Shown: positions 1 through 12,239 of the stretch, one piece after another
Layout of the letters: the number at the start of each line of letters is the position of its first letter
Position numbering within the stretch: the first letter of the stretch is position 1
NCBI GenBank assembly: GCA_963580455.1
Contig: OY756970.1
Coordinates: 15,748,001-15,812,000 of the forward strand
Length of the DNA: 64,000 bases
Direction of reading: 5' to 3'
DNA from: Euonymus europaeus
Lineage: Eukaryota; Streptophyta; Magnoliopsida; Celastrales; Celastraceae
Position numbers and translations under genes: made by a program
Notes under the pieces: model-generated
What the model saw: only the letters and a program-made list of their open reading frames with translations
Database searches by the model: none
Told to the model about the DNA's origin: nothing

Positions 1-441
1 ATATATCACCAAGTATTTGGAGCTTAGCCCAATAAAAACAATTTTAAATTTTAACCTCAATTAAATATAACTTTATCCTCCACTCATATAATTAAACCTC
101 TCTGAATTTTATTTTTTTTTATTTAATTTTGAAAACTCCTCTAAATAGTTTTGGTGAATTTTACAAAACCTTCAGGCTCCTCGTCTCCCACGCAAAGCCT
201 TCAACTTTACCTTAATTTGGGATTTAAAGTTCAGTTCTTTATTATAATGAGTCACGTCATAATTTAACACTTACAACCCCATACACCTCACCCCGATGTG
301 TAATACAAGTTTTATCAGAGCCTCCTAATTATTATCTTTAATTAACAAACGAAAAGTATACTTCTGTAATTCAATCAAAGTTGAGAGTATCTAGTTGTAA
401 ATTTCCTAATTATTCCATGTAGTCTTGTTCTCTATATACAT

Positions 442-451
442 CTATATAAAT
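442..451 (+). promoter_or_regulatory. TATA box of OS-A
   Basis: The motif CTATATAAAT lies 65 bp before the start codon at 516. It is kept at the same position in OS-B, and a longer variant precedes OS-C. No other core element is clear. Confidence 0.55.
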
Positions 452-515
452 ATGGCGATAGATCACTTCTGTAAGCACCTCACAATTGCAGTATTGTTAG
501 ATAATAATAAAAAAA

Positions 516-1207
516 ATGCAATCTTTGTTTGCAGCGATCGCTCTCTCCTTACTTCTCTTGGTAAGCACTTTCTTCTGTGTGCAAAATAAAGATTCTTCTT
601 GCTCATCTTAATTTTCCATACATAAAAAAACATATGTTGCAAATTTACCGTTTGTTTTACTGCAAACACATTTACTGTTTGTTATTTTGCACAGTTTGCT
701 AACAATGTCAATGGAAGAAAAGATTTGGGGGAATATTGGAGAGATGTCATGAAGGATCAGCCCATGCCAGAAGCAATCCAAGGCCTTATTCGCAGTAGCG
801 GAACCGCCTCCTCGTCGACCTCTGATTCAAAAACCAACTGTAAGACTAATATTGCAGATCTTGAAAGCAAGAAGAAAAAATCATTTGTCATGGACTTTGA
901 ACTAGGAAATAATGTAACAACTTACCATGATGATGCAAATCTCAAGGAGGAAGAGAAATCGTTCGACAAGGACATTGAGCCCAGACCCAACCTCTCAACA
1001 TATGGAGATGATATAACTCTCAAGGAAAATGAGAAATCATTCAGCAAGGATGTTGAGCTCAGGCCTAATTTCTTTAGACACAGTGATGATGAAAGTCTCA
1101 ATGAGGGAAAATCATTTGGGAAGGATATTAAACCCAGACCCAATCTCTCGACATATGGTGATGATGACACTCTCAAGGAAGTGAAATCTTTTATCAAAAA
1201 CATTTAG
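516..1207 (+). CDS. Organ-specific protein S2/P4-like (OS-A)
   Basis: The gene has two coding exons, 516-560 and 695-1207, joined across a GT-AG intron and giving about 185 aa. Exon 1 encodes a hydrophobic signal peptide (MQSLFAAIALSLLLL), and cleavage is likely after FANNVNG. The mature protein opens with the family hallmark RKDLGEYWRDVMKDQPMPEA, which matches the plant organ-specific protein family (Pfam Organ_specific). It then carries about four degenerate 26-residue repeats of the form KSFxKDxEPRPNxSxYGDD. It is probably secreted; the molecular function of this family is not established. The start was chosen because it is the first ATG after the TATA box and the signal peptide is shared with OS-B. 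A polyadenylation-like AATAAA lies about 180 bp after the stop. OS-A looks intact. Confidence 0.85.
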
Positions 1208-1565
1208 CCCAGGCTCAATGTTGTAAAAGCCCATGACACCACTCAGATACAGATAGTCACTTTTAATATATCCATAGCTATGTCTATTTCTATTCGTATA
1301 AAAATCTGTCGCCATGTCTTCCAGCTTGGTTTATGTGTGTTTCCTAGTACTGTCTAAGTGAAGTCCTTTGGGTTTGTGTCTAAATAAAAATGCTTATGAA
1401 GTTTGGGTTTTTAGTTGTTAAGGGAGTGAAAGTGTCTGGTTTTCATGTAGGGAATAAGACGATTGTACGTTGTTTCATATATCCATTACCCTTTTTAGTT
1501 TAATTAATATAGACGTATTATTTGCTTTCAAAATCTCAATGGAACTCAACCAAGTTTCTCCCAAT

Positions 1566-1799
1566 GAATTCCAGTTCCTGATTGACGAGGCCACTGGTGC
1601 CTCGGCCGGTGGAATGTCTGGCCATGCTACTGCTAGCACCGGCCTTGCTCCAATCTTTGCAGTCCGGTTGGAGCAGATGAGCAAGGCTGTTAGATCACTG
1701 GTGATCGAGCTTCAGCCAGGGTCTGGTGGCTCTGCCCAAAATAATCCTTCCACTGCTGCCCCATTTGACTCTAGGTTCTCGGATGATGCAGCTCAATAG
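1566..1799 (+). pseudogene. Mediator subunit 32-like C-terminal fragment, copy A
   Basis: An open stretch ends in a stop at 1797-1799 and reads FLIDEATGASAG, then FAVRLEQMSKAVRSLVIELQ, then APFDSRFSDDAAQ. From memory of the family this matches the C-terminal third of plant Mediator subunit 32, including the LVDEATG, AVRLEQMSKAV and FDARFxEDxxQ landmarks. The N-terminal two thirds are missing and no intron or promoter is seen, so I read it as a captured or retroposed fragment. It lies about 360 bp downstream of OS-A in the same orientation and is duplicated with it. The MED32 identity is from recognition only and needs a search. Confidence 0.55.
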
Positions 1800-1820
1800 G
1801 TACTTTTTGATTCCAACGAG

Positions 1821-1844
1821 ATATAATAATAATAATAATAATAT
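1821..1844. repeat. (ATA)n microsatellite
   Basis: A run of ATA triplets sits just after the Mediator-like fragment. The equivalent place in block 2 (about 6530) has a much shorter run. Confidence 0.85.
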
Positions 1845-1904
1845 TGCTTTTGTAATTTACAAAGCTTGTTCACACATACAATAATATGAAATTTACTCTC
1901 TCCA

Positions 1905-2627
1905 TCCTTATTTGATAGGCTGAATTTTTTTTATTTTGATTTATTCAAAATTATAGCTCACTTTCTTATTAAAAATAAGTAAAAGTGATTAGTTTATTAA
2001 TATAGCCCAATTTATTATGTATCTTTATAAATAATTGACATTAAATTATAGTAATAATAAGGTGTAAGTGGAGTGGTTTTAATGAATGATATATTAGGAA
2101 GAAAACTAATTAAATATATTATTTTAATAATATTATTTTTTTTTTAATTTTTATGAAAAAACATAGCAATCGAGTCTGTCAAATAGAAATGAAAAAAGTA
2201 TTATAGAGGAGACTCAGGAGAGGACAACCAATGAAAGTTGAGCCAAATTTCCAACACTACTGATTGCATTAAACAGCCGTTGATAATTGTGGAGGTAAAC
2301 ACAATCGAAGAGCAATGAATTATGTCGCTGGCTTATTAGCAAATAATGTGGTCAATAGGCAAGCTGATTTGTGATGTGTGGTTCTAATATTGTTCTCATC
2401 TCTTCGTATGATTTTTTGTATTTCGAGTCCTTTGATTTTATAGTGAATGTGGCTTTCTTTTTGAAGGCCTCTTCTATAATTGATATCTTTTTATGGTATT
2501 CCTCCGCCTCGTGAGAGTTTTTATTAATATATTTTTTGAGCCTGAGTCCATTTGTCAAAAAAAAAATAATAATAATAATAATAATAATATGAAACATAAT
2601 TTCCGAATTTTGTATAAGAATTCCATG
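1905..2627. other. Block 1-specific insertion, unidentified
   Basis: This AT-rich segment has no counterpart in block 2, where an RNase H fragment occupies the same slot. Both rejoin at the shared sequence CAAGTTGATGATTCTG. A minus-strand open frame (2352-2630) encodes a Lys/Glu-rich peptide with motifs such as NSHEAEEYHKKISIIEEAF. It overlaps a (TAA)n tract, and I cannot assign it. It may be the decayed end of a retroelement. Confidence 0.4.
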
Positions 2628-3606
2628 CAAGTTGATGATTCTGTTTAGAGTACACTAAATTGAATAGAGGAACTCAATTGTTCTGCAAGCTTATATGTTA
2701 TAGTATTTCTTTCAAATTGATTGATGAGATTCTGTTATTTAACTCATTCCAATGGTATTTTAAAATCATAAATTTCGGCATCACCCGTGGCCGTGGGTGG
2801 CCCAACTTGAAGAATATTTGAAGTTGGAGGTGGATTGGAACTGCGTGATGTGAACCCAGAATGTTTGATATGAATGATATTAAAATGCCAATTCTCCCAA
2901 AGCTTTGGTGAATGGGAGAGCTCGGAGATTAATTTTAGTAATTTGAACATGACACACTGCAAAATTGTGATGAACCTATGCCCTTGTTGGCTAAATTGCA
3001 TACATTAATCAATATAAGAGCCACAGTACTAAATGCTAAGTACCGGACCAGGGCGTAAGGGAGGATTTGAGTTTGTTAGATGTGTTGATTAGTGATTGTG
3101 CTTCAAAATTGATGGACATGTGTGATTTAATTAGAGTGTTTTAGGATTTGGTTAGTATATGATGTGTTCATGTACAATACTTATCTGAGTTTTTCATTGA
3201 TTTTGCAGGAAATAGAGGTAAAATTGTCATTTTCCAGACTTAAATATGTAAAAGAACACCCAAAATTTGGACAAGGGACTACCTTGTCTGGACAAGCTCC
3301 TGAAATCAGAACCCCAAATAGGCTGGAAATAACACCTGTCCAGATAGTCCCTCCTTGTTATTTTAAGGTGTAGTTTAAATGGGTGTATAAATTGTGTTGG
3401 TGTTTGGTAGAGCTGAATGTTTACCTAGAGTAGAAGATGTTAAATTATCAATAAGGGTATTTAAAGTACTTAACTAATAAAAAAAATAACGTAGTTTCTT
3501 GGTGGCCATTCCTAAAGTCTGTCAAATGATATCTCTCAGCTAATCATTCTCGTTCGGATAACTGACATCCACGAAATAATATTTTCTTGCAAAAATTAGA
3601 CATTTG

Positions 3607-4005
3607 TCAAACAATGTAATTAGAACCAATCTCGCAACCCTTCAATTTGGAGATGAAATCCATACTTGAGGAGAGACGATGAAGAGAAGGCACAAGTCGG
3701 CGCAATAAGTCGCAGACGTTGAATTTGAAGAAGCAGGTTCTTCTGGGCTTCAAATAGCAAAGAGAGATAAGGGCGGTGAGGAAATTTGGAGTAGCTATGA
3801 TGAAATAAGCTCGATCGTTGAGCGGTGGGCCCATTTGAGCCAATTGTGGCGTGTGGTTTCCGATTGGTGAGACGGCATTGAGGAGCGTCGCTCGCTGGCA
3901 TTGGATGCTAAATACCTCAGCTCTCCCTGTGCTTATCTTTGATATTTGCTCCACATATATCTTATCGAGCACTAGTTTTCTAAAAGCAAATGAACCTCCC
4001 GCCAC
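3607..4005 (-). other. Unassigned open frame upstream of OS-B
   Basis: A 132-codon frame (MAGGSFAFRKLVLDKIYVEQ at its start) lies in the inter-block segment, and a second 93-codon frame is open on the same strand. Neither resembles a family I know. The first 15 codons fall in sequence that also occurs upstream of OS-C (about 16187-16245), where the frame is broken. That argues against conserved coding. Confidence 0.15.
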
Positions 4006-4666
4006 AGCTTAACAATGATAATTGGAGTACATGCACATGCATTCTAATTAGATGACACATTAATGTTAATTAGTTCTAGCTATGGATCAGGTTGGTCCAG
4101 TGTTAAAAATTATTAGATCCAACAGTGCATCATTTTGATTGCATCAAAAAAAATTAAAAAAAAAACCTGAAAAATCATATATAAATGTGTAGTATTTAAC
4201 ATGACAAATTCAACGGTGTATTTTTTTAAAAATAAAAAATCAAATTTAATTAATATAGACGATTGGACGTTGTTTCAAGTTATCTTACAAAGCGGACAAC
4301 AATTAATAATGCAACTCAGGAATTATGATGATACTTCATGGAAATATGCCTTTCCAAAAATGAGTTATTGGTCTGTTAAGCTGTCAAACAAAAAAATGTG
4401 TCCTTCATAATAATTGGACACAAAAAAACATTTACATGCAAAATTATTGATATAAATCACAAGATCCATGTCTCATATCATGAGGACATGCATATCCCTC
4501 CAAGGGCCAAGGGCCACTTTCTTGTGAAGTTATCTCCTTCATTGATTCTTGGTACAATTGAAGAGATATTTTTCGTTTTGGGAATAAAGCTCAATAATTT
4601 TCCGGTGAGAGGTCATTTTTATGGATTTCGTATTTCGTTTAGTCTTTTTAAAATATTTGTAGCCAA
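3960..4666. repeat. Upstream segment shared by OS-B and OS-C
   Basis: This segment begins near TTATCGAGCACTAGTTTTC. It matches 16187-17830 upstream of OS-C in order, with landmarks AACCTCCCGCCACAG, TAATTAGATGACACATTAAT and ATGATGATACTTCAT. It leads directly into the start of duplication block 2. The OS cluster therefore derives from an ancestral unit of upstream segment plus gene. Confidence 0.7.
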
Positions 4667-5105
4667 ATATATCACCAAGTATTTGGAACTTAGCCCAATA
4701 AAAACAATTTTAAATTTTAACCTCAATTAAATATAACTTTATCCTCCACTCATATAATTAAACCTCTCTGAATTTTATTTTTTTATTTAATTTTGAAAAC
4801 TCCTCTAAATAGTTTTGGTGAATTTTACAAAACCTTCGGGCTCCTCGTCTCCCACGCAAAGCCTTCAACTTTACCTTAATTTGGGATTTAAAGTTCAGTT
4901 CTTCGTTATAATGAGTCACGTCATAATTTAACACTTACAACTCCATACATCTCACCCCGATGTGTAATACAAGTTTTATCAGAGCCTCCTAATTATTATC
5001 TTTAATTAACAAACGAAAAGTATACTTCTGTAATTCAATCAAAGTTGAGAGTATCTAGTTGTAAAATTCCTAATTATTCCATGTAGTCTTTTTCTCTATG
5101 TACAT

Positions 5106-5115
5106 CTATATAAAT
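5106..5115 (+). promoter_or_regulatory. TATA box of OS-B
   Basis: CTATATAAAT lies 65 bp before the start codon at 5180, in the same position as in OS-A. Confidence 0.55.
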
Positions 5116-5179
5116 ATGGCGATAGATCACTTCTGTAAGCACCTCACAATTGCAGTATTGTTAGATAATAATAAAAAAA

Positions 5180-5859
5180 ATGCAATCTTTGTTTGCAGCG
5201 ATCGCTCTCTCCTTACTTCTCTTGGTAAGCACTTTCTTCTGTGTGCAAAATAAAGATTCTTCTTGCTCATCTTAATTTTCCATACATAAAAAAACATATG
5301 TTGCAAATTTACCGTTTGTTTTACTGCAAACACATTTAATGTTTGTTATTTTGCACAGTTTGCTAACAATGTCAATGGAAGAAAAGATTTGGGGGAATAT
5401 TGGAGAGATGTCATGAAGGATCAGCCCATGCCAGAAGCAATCCAAGGCCTTATTCGCAGTAGCGGAACCGCCTCCTCGTCGACCTCTGATTCAAAAACCA
5501 ACTGTAAGACTAATATTGCAGATCTTGAAAGCAAGAAGAAAAAATCATTTGTCATGGACTCTGAACCAGGAAATAATGTAACAACTTACCATGATGATGC
5601 AAATCTCAAGGAGGAAGAGAAATCGTTCGACAAGGACATTGAGCCCAGGCCCAATGCCTCAGCATACGGAGATGATGCAAATCTCAAGGAGAAAGAGAAA
5701 TCATTCGACAAGGACATTGAGCCCAGGCCAAATGCTTCAGCATACAGAGATGATACAAATCTCAAGGAGGAAGAAAAATTGTTTGACGAGGACATTGAGC
5801 CCAGGCCCAATGCTTCGGCATACGGAGATTATGCAAATTTCAAGGAGGAAGAAAAATAG
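5180..5859 (+). CDS. Organ-specific protein S2/P4-like, C-terminally truncated (OS-B)
   Basis: Two coding exons, 5180-5224 and 5359-5859, give about 181 aa. The signal peptide and the GEYWRDVMKDQPMPEA core are identical to OS-A. Three 26-residue repeats (KSFDKDIEPRPNASAYGDD type) follow. The frame ends inside a repeat: the serine codon expected after GAAGAAAAA is TAG. Homologous repeat sequence continues in the same frame after it (FNKDIEPGSNASAYKDD) to the ancestral stop near 5930. OS-B has therefore lost roughly its last 23 residues to a nonsense change. It keeps promoter, signal peptide and core, so it may still be expressed as a shortened secreted protein. It could equally be an early pseudogene. 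Confidence 0.8.
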
Positions 5860-6276
5860 TTCAACAAGGACATTGAGCCTGGGTCGAATGCTTCGGCATA
5901 CAAAGATGATGTAACTCTCAAAAACATTTAGCCTTGGCCCAATATTGTAAAAGCCAATGACACCACTCAGATGTCACTTTCAATCCGTAGCCTATTTCTA
6001 TTCGTATAAAAATCTGTCGCCATGTCTTCCTGCTTGATTTATGTGTGTTTCTTAGTACTGTCTAAGTGAAGTCTTTTTGGTTTGCGTTCCAAATAAAAAT
6101 GCTTATGAAGTTTGGGTTTTTAGTTGTCAAGGGAGTGAAAGTGTTTGGTTTTCATGTAGGGATCGAGTAAAGCGATTGTTGTTTCATATATCCATGACCC
6201 CTTTTAGTTTAATTAATATAGACGTATTATTTGCTTTCAAAATCTTAATGGAACTCTCAACCAAGTCTCTCCCAAT

Positions 6277-6504
6277 GAATTCGAAAGCGACGAGGCCACT
6301 GGTGCCTTGGCTGGTGGTATGTCTGGCCAGGCTACTGCTAACTCCAGCCTTGCTCCAATTTTCGCAGTCCGGTTGAATCAGATGAGCAAGGCTGTTAGAT
6401 CACTGCTGATCGAGCTTCAGCAGGGGTCTGGTGGCTCTGCCCAAAATAATCCTTCCACTGCTGCCCCATTTGACGCTAGGTTCTCGGATGATGCAGCTCA
6501 ATAG
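6277..6504 (+). pseudogene. Mediator subunit 32-like C-terminal fragment, copy B
   Basis: This is the block 2 counterpart of the fragment at 1566-1799. It reads DEATGALAGGMSG, FAVRLNQMSKAVRSLLIELQ and APFDARFSDDAAQ before the stop at 6502-6504. A 2-bp insertion upstream breaks the ATG frame that is open in copy A, and six bases are missing after GAATTC. The rest stays in frame, which reflects recent duplication rather than proven selection. Confidence 0.55.
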
Positions 6505-6644
6505 GTACTTTTTGATTCCAACGATCTATAATAATAATATTGTTTTATAATCTGTAAATTAAGCTTGTTTACACAATAATCTGAAACTTAATTGCAGAAT
6601 TTATTTATTTTTTATCCAAAGGAGGGGAACACCCATAAAACTAC

Positions 6645-7130
6645 TCACTCAATTACATGCCTGACAGTTCTAGGCCAGCAGACCCTAATATGATATTCCC
6701 AAAGCAGATGGAGCATATCTGTAGGAGGTTGATGAACTAGATGAAACCCTCCCTCATGTTGGAGAGCCCAAGTCGCCAAAAAGTCAGCACAGCGATTACG
6801 CTCCCCATACACATGACAAACACGAATCTCCCACTCTCGTCTTATCAGAACTTGGCACTCAAAAATCAAATTAGAGAAATACAGGTTGGGCAACTCTCCA
6901 TTATTCACCCAATTTGCAACTAGCAGCAAATCCGTCTCCAACACAGTCTTCCTAAACCCTGCATTCCAAGCCAAATTCAACCCCTTGGAAACAGCCCAAA
7001 GCTCCGCTTCCACCGCACTACACAACCCAATATTAATCATGAACCCCGTCATCCATCTTCCTCTAATATTGCGAACCAAACCTCCACCATCAGCCAAGTT
7101 CAATGGATAAGAATTCAATGCAAGTTGATG
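6645..7130 (-). pseudogene. RNase H-like (RVT_3) fragment of a non-LTR retroelement
   Basis: The minus-strand frame contains GGLVRNIRGRWMTGF, then SAVEAELWAVSKGLNLAWNA, then a VLETDLLLVANWVN stretch and the C-terminal RNRCADFLATWALQHEGG. This order is typical of the RNase H-like domain found at the end of plant LINE ORF2 and in related domesticated proteins. The N-terminal catalytic Asp region is truncated (LNLADGGG). No reverse transcriptase precedes it. It fills the slot between the Mediator fragment and the shared block tail and is absent from block 1. Confidence 0.65.
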
Positions 7131-7411
7131 ATTCTGTTTCGAGTACACTAAATTGAATAGAGTAATTCAATTGGTCTACAAGCCTCCATTTAGTAGATTG
7201 TATGATAGCTTATACGCTCCTTTTATGCGTTATTATAACTTATTCTATCAAACACCACACATCTTATTTGACAGCTTATATACTATTAAAATTTACGAGC
7301 TACCAAACACCGACATAATATTTGTTTCATATTGATTGAGGTTATGTTATTTAACTCATCCCAATAGTTTTGTTAGATCAAAAATTCCGGCATCGTTCGT
7401 GGGTAGCCCAA

Positions 7412-9175
7412 TGTTGTGAAACTTTATTCACAAGCGCACGAAATCGCAAACAAGTAATATAGTGATCAAAGATCAAATATCGAACCCTCAAGGACTATTT
7501 AATTCAATCAACTATATACTACTAATTCAATTGCAAACAGTATCTGGATACAAAATTGAGTTTGAATGATTGAAGAATGAATTAATAAAAATTAACTAAT
7601 AGCAACAAGCAAGTAAAACAAGAATCAAGATTAAGAAACACTAGAGCACATGATTTCACCGTAACTATCTCAATTGAATCTCAGTTTAATAAACCTTGGA
7701 CAATTATTCTTGTTATCAGTAGATTTCCCTAATTTATTCGACATACCTTCTCAGGCTATATCAAAACTACTCCTAATCAACAATCATCTCTTTCAAGCAT
7801 GATTAAAGAAATCAGAAGCGCATTAAAATCAATGGAGAACCATAACAATACTGCATAAATTATGAATCCATATCTGACATCGAATCAATTTAAGGCATTC
7901 AAGATACAATCAATATTTTGTTCTTCCTTTCAGACAAAACAATCATAAATAAATCAATCAAACATTGACCATATGTTTAAAAGCATTAAGAACCATCTTG
8001 AACACATAACAATGAATAAAAGCCAAGAATTTATTAAAACTTTGAATTCAATCAAGAACCAGGCTACATCAAAGCTCTAGCAAGAAGAATTAGTTCATGA
8101 CGTCAAACATAGAACCAAAACAAAGAAAAGAATTACAACCCATCTATGAATGTAAGAGTGATCCAAATCTCTCAATTGCCTTCTTCTTTGTTCCAGCGAT
8201 TTTTCTCCCTTTTTCTGTTTGTGCTTTGTGTTCTCTCATATGCACGTTTTTGCCCTCATATTCTCTCCTAAGAGACCTCCCTGATTCCTCTTTTTAATTT
8301 GTCTCAAATACCCTCTTTGATGACGTTGAAATTCCAAAAATACCCTTATGTTGCTGCTGCATAATCTGTCCAGCTTTTATGGTCTGTAAAGATGACCATT
8401 TTACAGTGTTCTAATGCAAGAATTTGAGAAAGTGTGAAACATAATAGTTGTAGCCCTTCCTCTTAGCTTTCTAATGCATCTTAAATAACATTTTTCTGGG
8501 CAGTGGAGTGAAAGTTAGAAGGATAAATGTGAAGAACACCCAAACTGGACTCGAACCTCTGCTGCAGCTAACTTTTTACACCCACAACTTCTTTATATGT
8601 CGTCCAAAATTAACAAACTTGATATCCACGTGAAGCTTGAGATGTCTAGTTCTCAACGCTGAAAGAATCAATGGAATCGGAGTTTTATAAAAACTGCAGC
8701 GGCTGTTTGAGCGTCAGCACGTCAAACTCCATATCAGTATATCAGCATCGATAGTTGATAGCACTTCCAATTTCTGCTTCTCATTCCCGAATCAGTCCCG
8801 GTTCATCCGAAACCTATGAAAATCATTCAAACAACTCATAAATGGTATATTTAATCATGTTAAAGCGTTGAAACCTCGAACCACGCATTAAAATGCAAAG
8901 TGATTGTGCAAAACCCAAAAACTCATTTTTATAAAGAAGAAGACATTCTTTCTTCTAAAATTCTCATAATGACTTATTCAACCGAAACGACCATACGCAC
9001 AAGTCATAAATAACTCAAACTAACTACTCAAAGTACGAAATAATTAAAATACTCACTAAAACGAAATATGACCTACTAAACCTCCGTTTGTGCTTAAAAT
9101 GACTGAAAACACTCTTAAACTAACTCATGTAGAACAAAAGTAGCACGAATAACTCTATAAATAATAGAGTTATCA
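7412..9175. mobile_element. Solo LTR (1764 bp) with CCCAA target-site duplication
   Basis: The element begins TGTTGTGAAACTT and ends AGAGTTATCA, that is TG...CA. It is flanked by the 5-bp direct repeat CCCAA at 7407-7411 and 9176-9180. Block 1 shows the corresponding uninserted site near 2800 (GGTGGCCCAACTTGAAG). No gag or pol coding lies inside, so this is a solo LTR left by recombination of a retrotransposon. The superfamily cannot be told from the LTR alone. An open frame at 8097-8297 lies within it and is not considered a gene. Confidence 0.85.
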
Positions 9176-9754
9176 CCCAACTTTAAAAATATTTCACTAA
9201 AGTAGGAGGTGGATTGGAACTGCGTGATGTGAACCAGGAATGTTGCTTTTACATGAATGATATTAAAATACCAATTCTCCCAAAACTCTTTAGCGAATGG
9301 GAAAGCTCCGACATTAATTTTAGTAATTTGAACATGTTAGAACACAGAGCAAAACTGTGATGAGCCTATGCCCTTGTTGGATAAATTGCATACATTAATC
9401 AAACCAGTCCAGAGCATAAGGGAGGATTGAGGTTTGTTAAATGTGTTAGATTAGTGACTGTATCTCAAAATTGAGGGACATATGCCATTTAATTAGAGTA
9501 TTTTAGGATTGAGTAGTATATATTGACGTATCCATGTATTATTATTTATCACTTATGGCGTTTTTCATTGGTTTTGCAAGAAATAGGGGTAAAATTGTGA
9601 TTTTCAAGACTTGAAGCTGTAAAAAAACAACCAGATTTTGGACCAGGGACTATCCTGTCCAAACAAGCCTCTTGAACCCTGTCTGGACAGGCTCCTAAAA
9701 TTAGAACCCAAAATAGGCAGGAAACAACAACTGTCCAAACAGTCCCTCCTTGTT

Positions 9755-12239
9755 CGTACAAAAAGTACTCGCTTTCAAGAAATAAAGATAAAAATAGTAG
9801 TTTTTTTAATAAATGAAATAGTATTCAAAAATTTAAATTTGGGAGTGTTTTTTGAGAATTCAAATATGTAATGGGGTTCGACTTTGTAAGGATAAATAGG
9901 TTTTTAGCGTGTAAGAGAGATACTAAACCCTTGTTTTGGGGTTTATGTGGGGCATCTCATTTTTAATTGCATCTTGGTTCTCAGAAAAGCTCTAGTTCTC
10001 TCTCTACTCTCTTTCTAGGATCTCTCTATTAAACCATTATAAGAATTTCATTTTTGATATATAAAATTATGTTGTTTGCTAGAATGATGTGTGAGTATTT
10101 TCCTTTTCTAGTTTCTTATCTCGAATGGTGCGTATGATTTTCGATTGCTCAAAGTATGTTCATAGATTCGTAGTTTCAGATTCTCTTTTATGATTGTGTG
10201 ATATTTATGCTTTGGGTACATGTAAATGAGTGTGCTAATTTGGTATGCTTATATGAAAGTCTCAAACCTCAACTCATAATTTCCCTAATTGTTTGAGTTA
10301 ATTGAATAGTAATCAAAAAATTGAATAGTAATCAATTGTGTGAGTTGATTATTGGTTATTGTGGAATTAATATAATGAATATGGTAGATGAAACCAATTA
10401 ATTTAAAGTGCAATTGGACACTAAAAAAGAAGCCCGCGAACTAGAAAAAAAGAAGAAGGTACAGGGTCAATTTACATGAGAAAAGTGTTAGGCATCCTAC
10501 AACTTCTGTTTGAAAAATAATTATCAAATTTAAATAATTGTCTATCTTATGAAAAACTTACTCATTGCAATATATGGTTAATTTGGAAGAAATGGCTTAT
10601 TTGGAAAACGATATCAACTTATGATAATTTTTTGTAAAGTTCAAATAAAAAAAGATTTTTGGAATATCAATACCAAACTTTGGTACGTTTAATTTAAAAT
10701 TACTAACTTTATGATATAAATAAATTCATCCTTAAAAATACCAACTCATGATATTCATTGGATTCAAAGAGTACCAACTTATTGTATTTGAATAAATTTA
10801 ATCCTAAGAATACCAACTTAAGATAGTCTTTGGATTATTTTTTTTTAAGAAAAAAAATTGTCAATCTTACGATGATGAATGTATTGGGTTTTAAAAATAC
10901 TCGTGATATCTATCTATCTATCTATCTATCTATACATCATATTAACACGGAATCAACAAGAGGAAAAGTTGCCTCCTCAAAGCTCCACATAGGATTATTT
11001 AAACTCTGCAAGCCTTCCACCTGGTTATTAAAATTTAGTTTTTGCTTTATTTAAATTAAATCATGCGCCACATCAATCCTTCTCTTAACCCATCGTTGAA
11101 CGTTGGGAAAACAAAAGGCCGGCCACGCCGCTTTTGATTCATGCATCCTATAAAAACGATGATGTGGATTCGGAGAACCATGTATGAAGGCGAGTGAAAT
11201 CGGTGTGATGCGTTTGTAAAAGATGATATAGCCTCTTTACTTTTCAGTCAACTACAAAATCACTCATCGTCGTTTTTCCTACTCTTTCTTGATTTTAAAC
11301 GAAAGGGCGGGAAGCTATCGGTTCATGTATCCTATAAAAACGACGACTTCTGCAGATTAACGTTTCAGATAAGAAAATTAAACAAGCGGCGAAAGAGGGG
11401 GAACATCTGGAACTGAAATTCATATAATGGTGATTGACCCTCTGCAAGTGTAACCAACACCGTAGGTTTTTAGACCGGGCACCATGGAAATGATCGGTGC
11501 TTTCGAAAGGGCTGTTTTCTTTGATGACAAACACAAAACCCTAGTTCATGATTGCATCTTCTATTGATATTGTACTGAATGAAACTTTTCTAATACTGCA
11601 TGAACCTCTTACATCTCATAAGCAGTTTGATGATCAGAAGAGCCTTTCTGTTTGGTTTGCTTGGCTTACCATTGGTACTACTTGCCAGTTGTTTAATTGG
11701 TAACAGTGAATATCCATGTATTATTTTGTAATGTAGCAAACTCCAATATCTAAAAGAACTTGTATCCAAGTGAGCAAATTTGAGCAATTTTGCTAAAGCA
11801 TTGGGCATCTCATGGTTGGATGTTTTAAGCTTGGGTGGGATTCGAGTTTCCTGATTTTGTTACCAATTTAGTTTCTCCTTAATTAGGTTGAAGATTACAT
11901 GAGAACATCAGAGAAAAAAGCTTCTTGGTCTTTGTTCTAGTAACATAAAAAATTTTATTTTCCAGTGCAACAGTTTACAAAAGTGAGATTTTTTTGACTT
12001 AACGTCAGAGACTTACTCCACCATTTTTTGGGGTACTTTGTCTGATTTTCTATATGTTCTGCAACTACTGGTTGTTGTATCTGCTTGCTACAACTTCATT
12101 TAATTATAGATTTCATATTCTTGGACAAGCTGATTTCATGTGCAGATTTTTAGTTGATTTCTAGCAGATTGGGGTTGAACTTAATTTTGTTGACTCTATA
12201 TTTGGGCTTTTGGTCTACCTTTATGCTTTCTTGTGGATG
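9755..12239. other. Intergenic, no gene recognised
   Basis: AT-rich DNA with only short open frames. A (TATC)n tract is listed separately. Two imperfect copies of a motif with TTCATG[CT]ATCCTATAAAAACGA occur near 11138 and 11321. The segment 11295-11534 has an open minus frame of 79 codons without recognisable similarity. I see no promoter-gene arrangement. Confidence 0.5.
10907..10934. repeat. (TATC)n microsatellite
   Basis: About seven TATC repeats in otherwise AT-rich DNA. Confidence 0.9.

Larger units (their letters stand above)
1..3359. repeat. Segmental duplication block 1 (contains OS-A)
   Basis: This block is collinear with 4667-9754. The offset is 4666 at the left end and settles to 4664 over the gene, with scattered substitutions and small indels. 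It carries the upstream AT-rich sequence, the OS-A gene, a Mediator-like fragment and a non-coding tail that ends near the motif CAGATAGTCCCTCCTTGTT. The left boundary lies outside the window. The two blocks differ mainly by insertions in block 2. In block 1, roughly 1905-2627 is not shared with block 2; it contains a minus-strand Lys-rich open stretch (2352-2630) that I do not recognise. Confidence 0.9.
4667..9754. repeat. Segmental duplication block 2 (contains OS-B)
   Basis: This is the second copy of block 1, starting at ATATATCACCAAGTATTTGG and ending at CAGTCCCTCCTTGTT. Once the solo LTR with one TSD (1769 bp) is subtracted, its length (about 3.3 kb) agrees with block 1. The solo LTR and the RNase H fragment are private to this copy, so the LTR insertion postdates the duplication. 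Confidence 0.9.

Noticed and set aside
463..669. Identical 68-aa minus-strand frames at 463-669 and 5127-5333
   Set aside because: Identity reflects the block duplication; the frame lies opposite the OS exon 1 and intron.
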